This document shows positions 18,402-27,707 of a DNA stretch of 56,163 bases, piece after piece. The stretch is taken from positions 1-56,163 of the forward strand of contig JAOULC010000022.1 of assembly GCA_029882215.1 (NCBI GenBank). The letters run 5' to 3'. This DNA comes from Gammaproteobacteria bacterium (GTDB lineage Bacteria; Pseudomonadota; Gammaproteobacteria; SZUA-229). The notes under the pieces are model-generated. The model searched no databases. It saw only the letters and a program-made list of their open reading frames with translations, and was not told where the DNA came from. Position 1 is the first letter of the stretch; each line of letters begins with the position of its first letter. The translations under genes were made by a program, and so were the position numbers.

Positions 18402-19633
18402 AGCTTAATCCCCTCTATATCAGCGATGGTATTGATATCTTTATCACCACGACCTGACAGGTTGACGATAATAATCTGATCTTTATCCATTGTTTTCGCC
18501 AGCTTGGTGGCATAAGCCACGGCATGACTGGACTCTAAGGCCGGTATAATGCCTTCAATTCGGGTTAACGAATGAAAGGCTTCGAGCGCTTCAGCGTCAG
18601 TGATCGAATCATATTTTACACGCCCAATATCCTTCAACCAGGCATGCTCAGGCCCTACCCCCGGATAATCCAGACCGGCTGAGATACAGTGGGTTTCAAT
18701 AATTTGACCGTCATTATCTTCCATCAGATAGGTACGGTTGCCGTGTAGAACACCCGGCTTACCGGCACATAACGGAGCGGCATGGCGCGGAGTATCAATC
18801 CCGTCACCGCCGCCTTCGACACCGTAGATAGCAACGTCTTTGTCTTCAAGAAATGGGTGAAACAGGCCGATGGCATTTGAACCGCCACCAACACAGGCCA
18901 CGATGGCATCCGGTAGGCGACCCGCCTGCTGCAGAATCTGCTGTCGCGCCTCACGACCGATAATGGTCTGAAAATCACGTACCATTTCAGGGTATGGGTG
19001 CGGACCTGCAACCGTTCCGATAATATAAAACGTATCATCGACGTTAGTTACCCAGTCACGCATGGCTTCATTCAGTGCATCTTTCAGGGTTTTTGAACCG
19101 GACTCAACCGGAACTACAGTAGCGCCCAGCAGTTTCATACGATAAACATTCGGTGCCTGGCGGACAACGTCTTCAGCGCCCATATAAACCACACACTCCA
19201 TACCAAAGCGCGCCGCCACGGTGGCCGATGCAACCCCGTGCTGACCGGCACCGGTTTCAGCAATAATGCGTGTTTTACCCATGCGACGAGCCAGTAAGGC
19301 CTGACCAATCGTGTTATTTATTTTGTGTGCACCGGTGTGATTTAAGTCTTCACGCTTCAGATAGATTTGCGCACCACCGAGCATTTTTGACCATCGTTCA
19401 GCGTGATACAGAGGACTTGGGCGACCGACATAATGCGCCAGATCACGGTCAAATTCAGCCTGAAACTCCGGATCATTTTTAATCTGCTGATAAGCATCAC
19501 GCAGTTCATTGATGGGTTGCATTAAGGTTTCAGCAGCAAACACTCCGCCGTAAATGCCAAAATGGCCTTTTTCATCCGGCATCTGACTAAAATCGATAAC
19601 CGTATCTGTTCCAGAATCTATTGAATCACTCAT
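18398..19633 (-). CDS. trpB: Tryptophan synthase beta chain
   Basis: This PLP enzyme of 411 residues condenses indole and serine to tryptophan. PLP binds the Lys in [29 protein letters not shown] carries the substrate-carboxylate loop, and [13 protein letters not shown] is the phosphate-binding loop. The N-terminus includes an extension rich in Asp ([19 protein letters not shown]) before the usual GHFGIYGG. I chose the ATG at 19633 because it overlaps the trpF stop as ATGA; a TTG two codons earlier is less likely. Confidence 0.97.
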   Translation of the reverse strand: MSDSIDSGTDTVIDFSQMPDEKGHFGIYGGVFAAETLMQPINELRDAYQQIKNDPEFQAEFDRDLAHYVGRPSPLYHAERWSKMLGGAQIYLKREDLNHTGAHKINNTIGQALLARRMGKTRIIAETGAGQHGVASATVAARFGMECVVYMGAEDVVRQAPNVYRMKLLGATVVPVESGSKTLKDALNEAMRDWVTNVDDTFYIIGTVAGPHPYPEMVRDFQTIIGREARQQILQQAGRLPDAIVACVGGGSNAIGLFHPFLEDKDVAIYGVEGGGDGIDTPRHAAPLCAGKPGVLHGNRTYLMEDNDGQIIETHCISAGLDYPGVGPEHAWLKDIGRVKYDSITDAEALEAFHSLTRIEGIIPALESSHAVAYATKLAKTMDKDQIIIVNLSGRGDKDINTIADIEGIKL

Positions 19634-20262
19634 TCGCAATCTACTCGTTTCACTTCATTCATAAAGGCTTCAATTAAAGCCTCATCTTTAATTCCGCCAG
19701 ACGATTCCACTCCGCTACTGATATCCACAGCGAAAGGTCTGACCTGTTTAATGGCTTGCGCCACGTTATCCGCAGTGAGCCCACCGGCTAAGGTAATCTG
19801 GCCACGGATAGCTTCTGGAATAGTACCCCAGTCAAAGACATGTCCAGAACCGCCATCTTCACCGATGGCATGACTATCTAGTAATAAACCTCTGGAAGAT
19901 TGGTATTGGCTGGCAAATGCCGCTACATCACTCTGACCGATCATACCAATGGCTTTAATATAAGGTTTGCCAAACTGCTGGCAAAACGCTGCTGTTTCGC
20001 TGCCATGAAACTGCAGCAAATCGACCGTTACATTTTCGATCACTGATTTTACAAAATGTTCATCCGCATCTTTAAACAGAGCCACCACAGTAACAAACGC
20101 AGGCAATACTTTACAAATAGCGAGTGCCTGCTGCAGATCAATATTCCTCGGGCTTTTCGCGTAAAAAACCAGACCGATAGCATCTACTCCGCAGCGACTG
20201 ACTGCCAGTGCATCTTCAACTCGTGTAATACCGCAAATTTTAACGCGTGTACGGAAATTCAT
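19630..20262 (-). CDS. trpF: Phosphoribosylanthranilate isomerase
   Basis: This 210-residue TIM barrel isomerises phosphoribosylanthranilate to CdRP in tryptophan synthesis. It starts with [12 protein letters not shown], where the Cys of KICG is the catalytic base. [38 protein letters not shown] with the acid Asp area, [10 protein letters not shown] and [15 protein letters not shown] follow in normal order. It is a stand-alone TrpF, not fused to TrpC, in a trpFBA series. Two TCTGAACCG words lie just upstream. Confidence 0.96.
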   Translation of the reverse strand: MNFRTRVKICGITRVEDALAVSRCGVDAIGLVFYAKSPRNIDLQQALAICKVLPAFVTVVALFKDADEHFVKSVIENVTVDLLQFHGSETAAFCQQFGKPYIKAIGMIGQSDVAAFASQYQSSRGLLLDSHAIGEDGGSGHVFDWGTIPEAIRGQITLAGGLTADNVAQAIKQVRPFAVDISSGVESSGGIKDEALIEAFMNEVKRVDCE

Positions 20263-20272
20263 GGGCGCTCTG

Positions 20273-20301
20273 TCTGAACCGGGGTTAGGCTATCTGAACC
20301 G
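20273..20301. repeat. Direct repeat TCTGAACCG x2 upstream of trpF
   Basis: The nine-base word TCTGAACCG occurs at 20273-20281 and again at 20293-20301, starts exactly 20 bases apart, about two helical turns. They lie 11-39 bases upstream of the trpF start. This spacing suits a protein bound on one DNA face, but chance cannot be ruled out from one site. Confidence 0.35.
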
Positions 20302-20357
20302 ACTATGATAACAAATTTGAACGGCTCAGTCCTCTAGGCTAACTCCGATTATTTTAC

Positions 20358-21140
20358 TTAGCTAAATACTGGCGGTGTGTGACACTCTGGTATTCCGAAC
20401 TCTTGCGGGTATTTAACATTCACAAGATACAGACCAGCGGCAGGTGCTGTCGGGCCTGCCAGTGTGCGGTCTTTGCTGGCAAGTAATTCAGCCATCCAGC
20501 CAACAGGTTTAACGGTTTTACCCACTTCAATCAGGCTACCCACCAGATTTCTGACCTGATGGTGTAAAAAGGCATTCGCAGAAACATCAAAATAAATAAA
20601 ATCACCCTGCTGCGTCACACTGATTGCGAGCATATCCCGAACTGCTGTTTTAGCCTGACATTGCGACGAGCGAAAAGCACTAAAATCATGTTCACCGATT
20701 AAGGCCTGAGCGGCCTCATGCATTTTTGCCACATCAAGGTCACCATAACGCCACGCAACACGGTTATTAAGCAATGAGGGGCGACCAATACGATGCTGAA
20801 TAACATAACGGTAACTGCGCTCAAAGGCACTGAAACGGGCACTAAAGTCTGCCGGCACTTCGCGCATCCAGAGCGCACTAATATCACAAGGCAGGTAATT
20901 ATTTAAACCCAGCACCCAGGCCTTCGGATCACGTGACTGATCATAATCAAAGTTCACGACCTGATTTAATGCATGTACGCCCGTATCTGTTCTGCCGGCA
21001 CACACAACCTGAACCGGCTGATCAGCAATTTTAGACAAAGCTTCTTCAAGACAGCCCTGTACGGTGCGCACATCGCCTTTTTGTTGTTGCCAGCCGGAAA
21101 ACTGACTGCCGTCGTATTCAATACCCAGTGCTATGCGCAT
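20358..21140 (-). CDS. truA: tRNA pseudouridine(38-40) synthase
   Basis: This 260-residue enzyme isomerises uridines in the anticodon arm of many tRNAs. IEYDGSQFSGWQQQ opens the protein, and CAGRTDTGVHALNQVVNF carries the catalytic Asp of RTD. FSAFERSYRY, FHLHH-like FLHHQVRNLVGSL, and the late AGPTAPAAGLYL are family hallmarks. It lies between fimV and trpF as in Pseudomonas. A hairpin terminator stands between the end of fimV and this start, so truA probably has its own promoter. Confidence 0.96.
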   Translation of the reverse strand: MRIALGIEYDGSQFSGWQQQKGDVRTVQGCLEEALSKIADQPVQVVCAGRTDTGVHALNQVVNFDYDQSRDPKAWVLGLNNYLPCDISALWMREVPADFSARFSAFERSYRYVIQHRIGRPSLLNNRVAWRYGDLDVAKMHEAAQALIGEHDFSAFRSSQCQAKTAVRDMLAISVTQQGDFIYFDVSANAFLHHQVRNLVGSLIEVGKTVKPVGWMAELLASKDRTLAGPTAPAAGLYLVNVKYPQEFGIPECHTPPVFS

Positions 21141-21193
21141 AATAAAAATTCAAGCCCGTTATCCAGACAGTTATCTGGCGTAGTACACAAATA

Positions 21194-21225
21194 AAAACGG
21201 CATTGAGAACACCCAATGCCGTTTT
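21194..21225 (-). terminator. Intrinsic terminator after fimV
   Basis: AAAACGGCATTG and CAATGCCGTTTT make a perfect 12-pair stem with an eight-base loop, followed by the T-run from the stem base. It lies 38 bases past the fimV stop and before truA. The A and T tails flank both sides, but only the minus strand is transcribed here. Confidence 0.85.
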
Positions 21226-21262
21226 ATTGAAGATATCAATCATTACAAATCAAACAAAAATC

Positions 21263-24200
21263 TTATGCAATGTTTTTCAGTAACTCTTCTGCTACCTGCT
21301 TTTGCTGGTCAGCACCTTCTTCAATGACTTCACGAAGAATACTGGCAGCACCTTCACCATCCCCCATATCCATATAGGCTCTGGCAAGGTCAAGCTTGGT
21401 ATTCACTTCATCAAGATCATCCGGTAAGGAGTTGATATCTATCGATTCATCCTCCGCAGATAAATCGACAGCACCCAGATCAAAACCTTCATCCTCAGAC
21501 AGGGGGTCATCAAAGTCTGCTGACAAATCAATATCACCCATATCCAGTGATATATCCTCCTCATCATCCGCCGACAAATCAAGGCTTTCAGTGTCTAAGT
21601 CGGCCATATCAAGGCTAAAGTCTTCTTCCGATGCAAGCTCTGTATCACCACTGGATACGTCATTCATCTCCAGCGCAGAGTCATCCATATCCAGAGACTC
21701 AAGGGCGTCACCCAGATCATCTTCATCATCTGATAAATTAAAACCACTATCATCAGTTTCAACAGTCATTGACGAGGCGACTTTTTCCGTTTCTTCTGCA
21801 GACACTTCAGCGTTTAATTCATCAAGCCCCAGATCGGCCATTTCAAAATCAAGGCTAAAGCTATCTTCGGACTCATCTTCTTCGTCATTCTGGTTCTGAG
21901 CCGGCTTTTCTTCACTCTCAAAGCCCGCTGCAGCCAGCTCCAGATCCAGCTCGTCCAGCCCGTCATCGTCTAGTGCAAAATTATCGTCATCAGCAACAGA
22001 TGAATCACCCAGATTTAACCCGTTCATATCAGCAGCAGAAATAACCGCTGTCGCTTCAAAGTCATCATCAAGACTGTCATCATCCAGACCATGAGTAAAA
22101 TCATCGTCAATTGAATCACCCAGCTCAAAATCAGCGGCCGCATCACCCAGATCAAAGTCGGTTTCGGGCTTGTTTAATGCCAGATCATCGACATCAAAGT
22201 CTTTCATGTCGCCAGCATCCCTGAACATTTCATTAGTAGCGTCAAGCTCACGACCCATACTAATGATACGTTGCCATTCAGCTGACTGAGGCTTAAGGCT
22301 CGCTTTCACCTGCTCTGCTAGTGGCAGAAAACTACCTTTATCTTTTGCTGCAAAATAAGTTTCCAGCAGCTTAACTTTATATTCATTGCGATCAGGGTTG
22401 GTTGTTATTGCTGTTTTTAATAACTCTTCTGCCTGCTGATAAATGCCATAAGCAAGGTAAACATCGGCTTCTGCCAGCACATCATCTTTAGGCCCGTCTT
22501 CTTCAGCTGGCTGATCATCATCCAGACTAATAACATCTTCTTCATCTGCGTCAGTTTCTGCCGCAAAGGCCTCTAATTCCTGCTCCAGATCTTCATCTTT
22601 TTTCTCATCAAAGTCGCCAAAGCCATCATCATCGGATAAATCGATATCAGCGACTTCATCGAAGTTAAAATCACCTGTTTCCGGTAATTCTGTTAGCACT
22701 TCCTCTGATTGTTTAGCTCTTTTACGTCTTATAGCAATTAATAAAAGCAGAATAACTATAACGGCTGGCACACCTGCAAGGATAGGCAGGTTAGCAGGGT
22801 CTTTAAGCAGATCTTCAATAAAGCCTGCCGGATCTTTTAGCAGATCATCAATCAAGTCAGTTGTGCTGCTTTCACCCACTACAACTGGCTTTGCCGGTGG
22901 GATAACAACTGGCGGGGTAGCTGCAGGCCCGGCTGATGAAACTTCATCTTTAAATACAGCACCTTCTGCTGGCTGCGTCGATGACACTGCATCCATCGCA
23001 ACATCTGGCTCGGTAGCCAGTGGCGTGGCAGCAGCATCTTCCGTTGGACTGACTGGCTCATTAGCCATGCTGTCTTCAGCTTTCATATCAACAGCAGCCG
23101 GCGTAACATCGCCAACAGGCTCATCATTTACTACTGTGTCGCTGATTTGTTCGCCGCTTTCAGGTGTCAGATCGCTCTGCAGATTTGCTAAATCACCGTC
23201 TTTAAGATTGAGCAGTCTTTCCATCTTCTTCATGCGCGTTTGCAAAGACTTGATGCGATCCTTCAGCTCCTCATTTTCTAACTTGCCGCTAGCTAACTCT
23301 TCAGAGGTGGATGATAGGTCCTGACGCAATTGTTTAAGTTCAGCATCAGGGTTTTGCAATCCAGAAGTAGCACCTTCGCTTGCATCGTCTTTAGCAGCCG
23401 ATGCAATCGTCAGGTGACCTTTAGCCGCTTTCACAGACTCAGGAACTGTACCACCATCACGTGCAATTTTATTGGCATTACGCTTAGCCGTGACGCCCTG
23501 GCTATACTCACGCCATAATGCATACTGCTCCCTGACCTGCGTCAAAGCCGTTTGCTTGCTCAGGTTATTAATTTCCTGCTGATCCGGCATACGCAGAATA
23601 TAACCGCGTTTTACGCCATTAATATTATCCTGAATAAACGCTTCCGGATTCCGTCGCAATAACGCCATCATCATTTGTTCAATGGAAATAGACGGATCGG
23701 TGCGTAATTGTTCTGCTATTTTCCAGGCGGTATCGCCTTTCTGTACGCGATAGCCGTTAGCTTGCACCTGATAGCGTGCAACAGGGCGTGTATTAACCTG
23801 GTTTGACTGTACTGGCACTTGTCGTTGCATCGCCTGTGGTGTCTGTGCATTGACCACAGGTGCATCCGCCATAGCCTGACTATTAACTGTGGTCGCGCCG
23901 TCTTCACCCGGGCGACCATACTGCTGATTAAGCTCATTAACCTGATTCGTTACCCGCGGTGCCACTACCGACTTTGAAGGCAACCCTTCCGGCGTCGCTT
24001 GCATAAAGACAGGAGGATCCAGCAACATGGTGAATTCGCGCAGGATACGCCCCCGCGGCCAGTCAATGTCTAAAAGAAAACTAAGAAAAGGCTCTCGAAT
24101 GGTTTTTTTACTGGTTACCGAGATATACGGCTGGCCATTTTTAACTTTAATAGTGAAGTTAAGGTCATTCAGGATAAATGGTCTATCTATACCTGCCCGA

Positions 24201-24394
24201 GCAAATTCTTCTCTTGAAGCCAGCTTAACAATAATTGTCTCTGCCGATTCTTTGCCAACAGATAACAATGCAATTTCAGCTTTCAACTCTTGATTAAGAG
24301 ATGAATGCAGCTCTATTTCACCCAGACCTAATGTGTTGCCTCTTGATGGTATCAACAAGGCAATACAAAACAGGGTTATGACTAACTTGCGCAC
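21263..24394 (-). CDS. fimV: FimV, LysM-containing polar hub protein for type IV pili
   Basis: The GTG at 24394 is chosen because GAGGGG stands seven bases upstream and the protein then opens with a signal-like hydrophobic stretch (LVITLFCIALLIP). Total length is 1043 residues. The periplasmic part starts LGLGEIELHSSLNQ, the family signature. A LysM domain lies at about 215-270 (VQKGDTAWKIAEQL), a coiled coil at about 350-410, and a membrane helix near 530-555 followed by RRKR. The cytoplasmic half is very acidic with repeated DLG/DDDF-like blocks. It includes a TPR region (LAYGIYQQAEELLKTAITT) and ends in the conserved FimV domain ARAYMDMGDGEGA. In Pseudomonas, FimV localises pilus and c-di-GMP components at the pole. 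Confidence 0.93.
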   Translation of the reverse strand: MRKLVITLFCIALLIPSRGNTLGLGEIELHSSLNQELKAEIALLSVGKESAETIIVKLASREEFARAGIDRPFILNDLNFTIKVKNGQPYISVTSKKTIREPFLSFLLDIDWPRGRILREFTMLLDPPVFMQATPEGLPSKSVVAPRVTNQVNELNQQYGRPGEDGATTVNSQAMADAPVVNAQTPQAMQRQVPVQSNQVNTRPVARYQVQANGYRVQKGDTAWKIAEQLRTDPSISIEQMMMALLRRNPEAFIQDNINGVKRGYILRMPDQQEINNLSKQTALTQVREQYALWREYSQGVTAKRNANKIARDGGTVPESVKAAKGHLTIASAAKDDASEGATSGLQNPDAELKQLRQDLSSTSEELASGKLENEELKDRIKSLQTRMKKMERLLNLKDGDLANLQSDLTPESGEQISDTVVNDEPVGDVTPAAVDMKAEDSMANEPVSPTEDAAATPLATEPDVAMDAVSSTQPAEGAVFKDEVSSAGPAATPPVVIPPAKPVVVGESSTTDLIDDLLKDPAGFIEDLLKDPANLPILAGVPAVIVILLLLIAIRRKRAKQSEEVLTELPETGDFNFDEVADIDLSDDDGFGDFDEKKDEDLEQELEAFAAETDADEEDVISLDDDQPAEEDGPKDDVLAEADVYLAYGIYQQAEELLKTAITTNPDRNEYKVKLLETYFAAKDKGSFLPLAEQVKASLKPQSAEWQRIISMGRELDATNEMFRDAGDMKDFDVDDLALNKPETDFDLGDAAADFELGDSIDDDFTHGLDDDSLDDDFEATAVISAADMNGLNLGDSSVADDDNFALDDDGLDELDLELAAAGFESEEKPAQNQNDEEDESEDSFSLDFEMADLGLDELNAEVSAEETEKVASSMTVETDDSGFNLSDDEDDLGDALESLDMDDSALEMNDVSSGDTELASEEDFSLDMADLDTESLDLSADDEEDISLDMGDIDLSADFDDPLSEDEGFDLGAVDLSAEDESIDINSLPDDLDEVNTKLDLARAYMDMGDGEGAASILREVIEEGADQQKQVAEELLKNIA

Positions 24395-24527
24395 CAGCAG
24401 TCCCCTCAATTTATTCCATATTATTTCAAATATAGTTCGACATGCATTTTTATCAAATTTGATATTTGAAACATCAATATTCGGCACATTCTTAAGAATA
24501 TGCTTTAAGTATGTGCTCTAATATAGA

Positions 24528-25550
24528 TTATAAATACTCTTTAAGCAAAATTTCTGCTATCTGAATGCTATTTAATGCCGCTCCTTTGCGCACATTATCC
24601 GACACAACCCACATATTCAGGCCTTTTTCATGCGATATATCTTCACGAATCCGGCCAACATAGGTCGCATCATTATTCGCACCTTCAGTAACAGCCGTTG
24701 GGTAGCCGCCGTCCTTGCGCTCATCCATAACCTGTACTCCAGAGGCATTTTCGAGCAATGTACGGGCATCAGTGGCGCTAATTTTCTCATCCGTTTCAAT
24801 ATGAATCGCCTCAGAATGACCATAAAAAACCGGCACTCGGACAGCCGTCGGGTTAACCTCAATGCGATCATCACCCATGATCTTCTTGGTTTCCCAAACC
24901 ATTTTCATTTCTTCCTTGGTATAGCCGTTGTCCATAAAAACATCGATTTGAGGCAAAACATTGAACGCAATTTGCTTTGGATAAACCTCAGTTTTGACTT
25001 CTTTGGCATTTAAGATAGCCGCTGTCTGACTTGCCAGCTCTTCAATCGCCTCTTTACCGGTACCTGAAACCGCCTGATACGTCGCTACATTGATGCGTTT
25101 GATACCCACTGCGTCATATATTGGCTTTAAGGCAACCAGCATCTGAATAGTTGAGCAATTAGGGTTGGCGATAATGCCGGTTTTCTTATAATCGGCAATC
25201 GCATGCGGATTAACTTCCGGTACCACCAGTGGCTTATCATCGTCATAGCGAAATTCAGAAGTGTTATCGATCACAACACAGCCAGCTGCTGCTGCTTTTG
25301 GTGCAAATTCTTTTGAAATAGATGCACCGGCTGAAAACAGACCAATCTGCACCTTTGAAAAATCAAATTCAGCCAGATCTTCAACCACCAGCATGCTGTC
25401 ACCAAACTGCACACGCTTACCTTTTGAGCGAGCACTGGCCAAGGCATACACTTTACCTACCGGAAATTTACGCTCTGCCAGAATCGACAACATGGTTTCA
25501 CCAACCGCACCGGTCGCTCCGACTACTGCAACATCAACTGTTTTTGTCAT
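24528..25550 (-). CDS. asd: Aspartate-semialdehyde dehydrogenase
   Basis: This NADP-dependent enzyme of 340 residues makes aspartate semialdehyde, the branch point to lysine, threonine, methionine and diaminopimelate. GATGAVGETML is the nucleotide loop, FSAGASISKEFAP is conserved, and NPNCSTIQM holds the catalytic Cys. GTGKEAIEEL and VPVFYGHSEAIHIE are also standard. The second of two nearby ATGs (25550) is preferred since AAGGG lies eight bases before it. It follows leuB after 151 bases that hold a palindromic repeat. Confidence 0.96.
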   Translation of the reverse strand: MTKTVDVAVVGATGAVGETMLSILAERKFPVGKVYALASARSKGKRVQFGDSMLVVEDLAEFDFSKVQIGLFSAGASISKEFAPKAAAAGCVVIDNTSEFRYDDDKPLVVPEVNPHAIADYKKTGIIANPNCSTIQMLVALKPIYDAVGIKRINVATYQAVSGTGKEAIEELASQTAAILNAKEVKTEVYPKQIAFNVLPQIDVFMDNGYTKEEMKMVWETKKIMGDDRIEVNPTAVRVPVFYGHSEAIHIETDEKISATDARTLLENASGVQVMDERKDGGYPTAVTEGANNDATYVGRIREDISHEKGLNMWVVSDNVRKGAALNSIQIAEILLKEYL

Positions 25551-25580
25551 GATCATTACCCTTTTAAAATTTTATTTGTT

Positions 25581-25645
25581 GCCACAGAGGTGCAGAGTAC
25601 ACGGAGACTTTAATAACGAATCTCTGTGTCTAAAACCTCGGTAAT
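25581..25645. repeat. Imperfect palindromic repeat with ACAGAGGTGCAG word
   Basis: The left arm at 25582-25607 (CCACAGAGGTGCAGAGTAC and onward) resembles the reverse complement of 25619-25643, which reads ACCGAGGTTTTAGACACAGA. The core CACAGAG/CTCTGTG pairs perfectly. The word also occurs in the psd-epmA gap and, less fully, between leuB and leuD. It looks like a member of a dispersed intergenic repeat family. Confidence 0.5.
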
Positions 25646-25701
25646 TGCTCCTGCTTACTCTACCTGCTGCATCCATGCAGTCGTCTGTGGGGAATTATTT
25701 G

Positions 25702-26772
25702 TTACAGTGCGGCAACAACCGCATCACCCATTGCCATGGTATTCACTTCGATACAACCATCGGACATGATATCGGCCGTACGTAAACCCTGATCCAGCAC
25801 TTTGCCAACAGCCGCTTCTATGCGCTCAGCCATTGCCGTTTCATTCAGTGAATAGCGCAGCATCATAGCCACCGATAAAATGGTTGCCAGCGGATTGGCA
25901 ACACCCATACCGGCAATGTCAGGTGCTGAACCATGAATCGGTTCATACATGCCTTTGCCATGCGCATCCAGAGACGCGGAAGGCAGCATGCCGATAGAGC
26001 CGGTTAACATGGCCGCGCAATCTGATAACACGTCACCAAACAGGTTGCTCGTCACCATCACATCAAACTGTTTTGGCCATTTCACTAATTGCATCGCCGC
26101 ATTATCAACATACATGTGACTGAGTTCGACTTCAGGATAATCTTTTGCCACGTTCTCCATCACTTCGCGCCACAGCTCAGACACTTCCAGCACATTGGCT
26201 TTATCAACCGAACACACACGCTTATCACGCTTCATTGCAATATCAAAAGCCGAACGACCGATACGCTCTATTTCACTTTCTTTATAACCGGCTGTGTTAT
26301 AGGCGTAACGCTCACCGTCTTTTTCAGTGATGGCACGCGGCTGACCAAAATAGATGCCACCTGTTAACTCGCGCACAATCATAATATCCAGACCGGCTAC
26401 TATCTCGGGTTTCAGCGACGAGGCATCAGCCAGCTGCGGATATAAAATAGCAGGACGCAGGTTTGAAAACAGCTCAAGCTCCGAGCGCAGACCTAACAGT
26501 CCACGCTCCGGACGCGAGTCACGCGGCAAGGCTTCATATTGAGGACCACCAACAGCACCCAGTAAGATCGCATCAGAAGCCCTGACTAAATTTAAGGTAT
26601 CGTCCGGCAGCGGTTTACCCGCAGCATCATAACCGGCACCACCAATCGGGGCCTCAGTCATTTCTGCGTTCAGGCCTGCATTTTGTTGCAAAAACTCAAT
26701 CACCTTGACGGCTTCAGCAACAATCTCAGGGCCAATACCATCGCCTGGTAAAACTGCAATCTTATGTGTCAT
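25702..26772 (-). CDS. leuB: 3-isopropylmalate dehydrogenase
   Basis: This enzyme of 356 residues oxidatively decarboxylates 3-isopropylmalate in leucine synthesis using [49 protein letters not shown] and [12 protein letters not shown] are diagnostic for LeuB over isocitrate dehydrogenase. [18 protein letters not shown] and [14 protein letters not shown] provide the metal-binding Asp residues. [18 protein letters not shown] carries the NAD-site GSAPDI. It lies 91 bases after leuD. Confidence 0.97.
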   Translation of the reverse strand: MTHKIAVLPGDGIGPEIVAEAVKVIEFLQQNAGLNAEMTEAPIGGAGYDAAGKPLPDDTLNLVRASDAILLGAVGGPQYEALPRDSRPERGLLGLRSELELFSNLRPAILYPQLADASSLKPEIVAGLDIMIVRELTGGIYFGQPRAITEKDGERYAYNTAGYKESEIERIGRSAFDIAMKRDKRVCSVDKANVLEVSELWREVMENVAKDYPEVELSHMYVDNAAMQLVKWPKQFDVMVTSNLFGDVLSDCAAMLTGSIGMLPSASLDAHGKGMYEPIHGSAPDIAGMGVANPLATILSVAMMLRYSLNETAMAERIEAAVGKVLDQGLRTADIMSDGCIEVNTMAMGDAVVAAL

Positions 26773-26863
26773 CTTTTAACCTTTTCTTGCACAGAGATGA
26801 GGCCCTGTGTATTAAAATTTACTTTTTAAATGGCTTAATCAAACGCTGAAACACTCTGATTGA

Positions 26864-27499
26864 CTAAAACAACCACGGTGCCTGTTGTTTTCTTGTCTCT
26901 TCATAAGTGCGGATATCAGCCGCATGTTTCAGCGTCAGACCAATATCATCCAGCCCGTTTAACAGGCAGTATTTACGAAATTCATCAACCTCAAAAGGGA
27001 TCACATCACCATTGGGTTTACTGATTTTTTGCGACTCAAGGTCAATCGTTAACTGATAGCCTTTATCCGACTCAACTTCTTTAAACAGCTGCTCAACAAC
27101 AGTGGCATCCAAAACAATGGGTAACATGCCGCTTTTAAAACTGTTGTTAAAGAAGATGTCGGCAAAACTTGGCGCAATCACCGCGCGAAAACCGAAATCA
27201 TCCAGTGCCCAGACAGCATGTTCTCGTGATGATCCACAGCCAAAGTTCTCCCGTGCCAGCAAAATAGTCGCCTGATCATAGGGTTTCTGATTCAGCACAA
27301 ACTCAGGGTTCGGCCGCCTTTTACTATGGTCCATACCCGGCTCACCCGGATCCAGATAACGCCAGTCATCAAACGCATTAGGGCCAAAACCACTGCGCTT
27401 GATTGATTTTAAATACTGCTTGGGAATAATGGCATCGGTGTCGACATTCGGTCGGTCCATTGGCGCTACTATGCCGGTAATTTCAGTAAATTTTTGCAT
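26864..27499 (-). CDS. leuD: 3-isopropylmalate dehydratase small subunit
   Basis: This 211-residue subunit forms the isomerase with LeuC. It starts with [21 protein letters not shown], the standard opening, and has [21 protein letters not shown], the substrate-recognition region, and [17 protein letters not shown]. Length is normal. A small lipoprotein gene stands between leuC and this gene, all on one strand. Confidence 0.97.
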   Translation of the reverse strand: MQKFTEITGIVAPMDRPNVDTDAIIPKQYLKSIKRSGFGPNAFDDWRYLDPGEPGMDHSKRRPNPEFVLNQKPYDQATILLARENFGCGSSREHAVWALDDFGFRAVIAPSFADIFFNNSFKSGMLPIVLDATVVEQLFKEVESDKGYQLTIDLESQKISKPNGDVIPFEVDEFRKYCLLNGLDDIGLTLKHAADIRTYEETRKQQAPWLF

Positions 27500-27541
27500 C
27501 AGTTCTCAGCCTTGCTATTCATCGGATAACATTGATTTGAA

Positions 27542-27676
27542 TTACTTTTCATCCGATTTCATTGATTCTTTAATGGATTTACCCATCTTTTCTATATCAT
27601 CGCCCACACCTTCCAGTGTGCTGGTACAACCCAATAACGACAACGCAAATAAAACGATCATTAATTTATTCAGCAT
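27542..27676 (-). CDS. Entericidin-like small lipoprotein, 44 aa
   Basis: The ATG at 27676 follows AAGGAAG six bases upstream, a strong ribosome binding site; longer readings of this frame run into leuC and are not credible. The product is MLNKLMIVLFALSLLGC, a lipoprotein signal peptide with lipobox LLGC (lipidated Cys17), then TSTLEGVGDDIEKMGKSIKE and a Lys-rich tail. The GxGxDIExxGxxI pattern is that of EcnA/EcnB entericidins, short amphipathic cell-envelope lipoproteins. In E. coli they form an antidote-toxin pair; here only one is present. It lies between leuC (31 bases) and leuD (42 bases). Confidence 0.85.
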   Translation of the reverse strand: MLNKLMIVLFALSLLGCTSTLEGVGDDIEKMGKSIKESMKSDEK

Positions 27677-27707
27677 AAAATCTTCCTTATCTAATTTAAG
27701 TGATTCA

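Noticed and set aside
21396-21899. 167-codon Ser-rich plus-strand frame
   Set aside because: It is the complement of the Asp/Glu-rich acidic part of FimV; reversed acidic codons give Ser and Leu runs.
22863-23324. 153-codon plus-strand frame
   Set aside because: Antisense to the fimV linker region, with composition explained by its Pro/Ala/Glu repeats.
24395-24487. N-terminal extension of FimV from the first ATG
   Set aside because: The GTG at 24394 has a strong GAGGGG site and gives a normal signal peptide; the extension would bury it.
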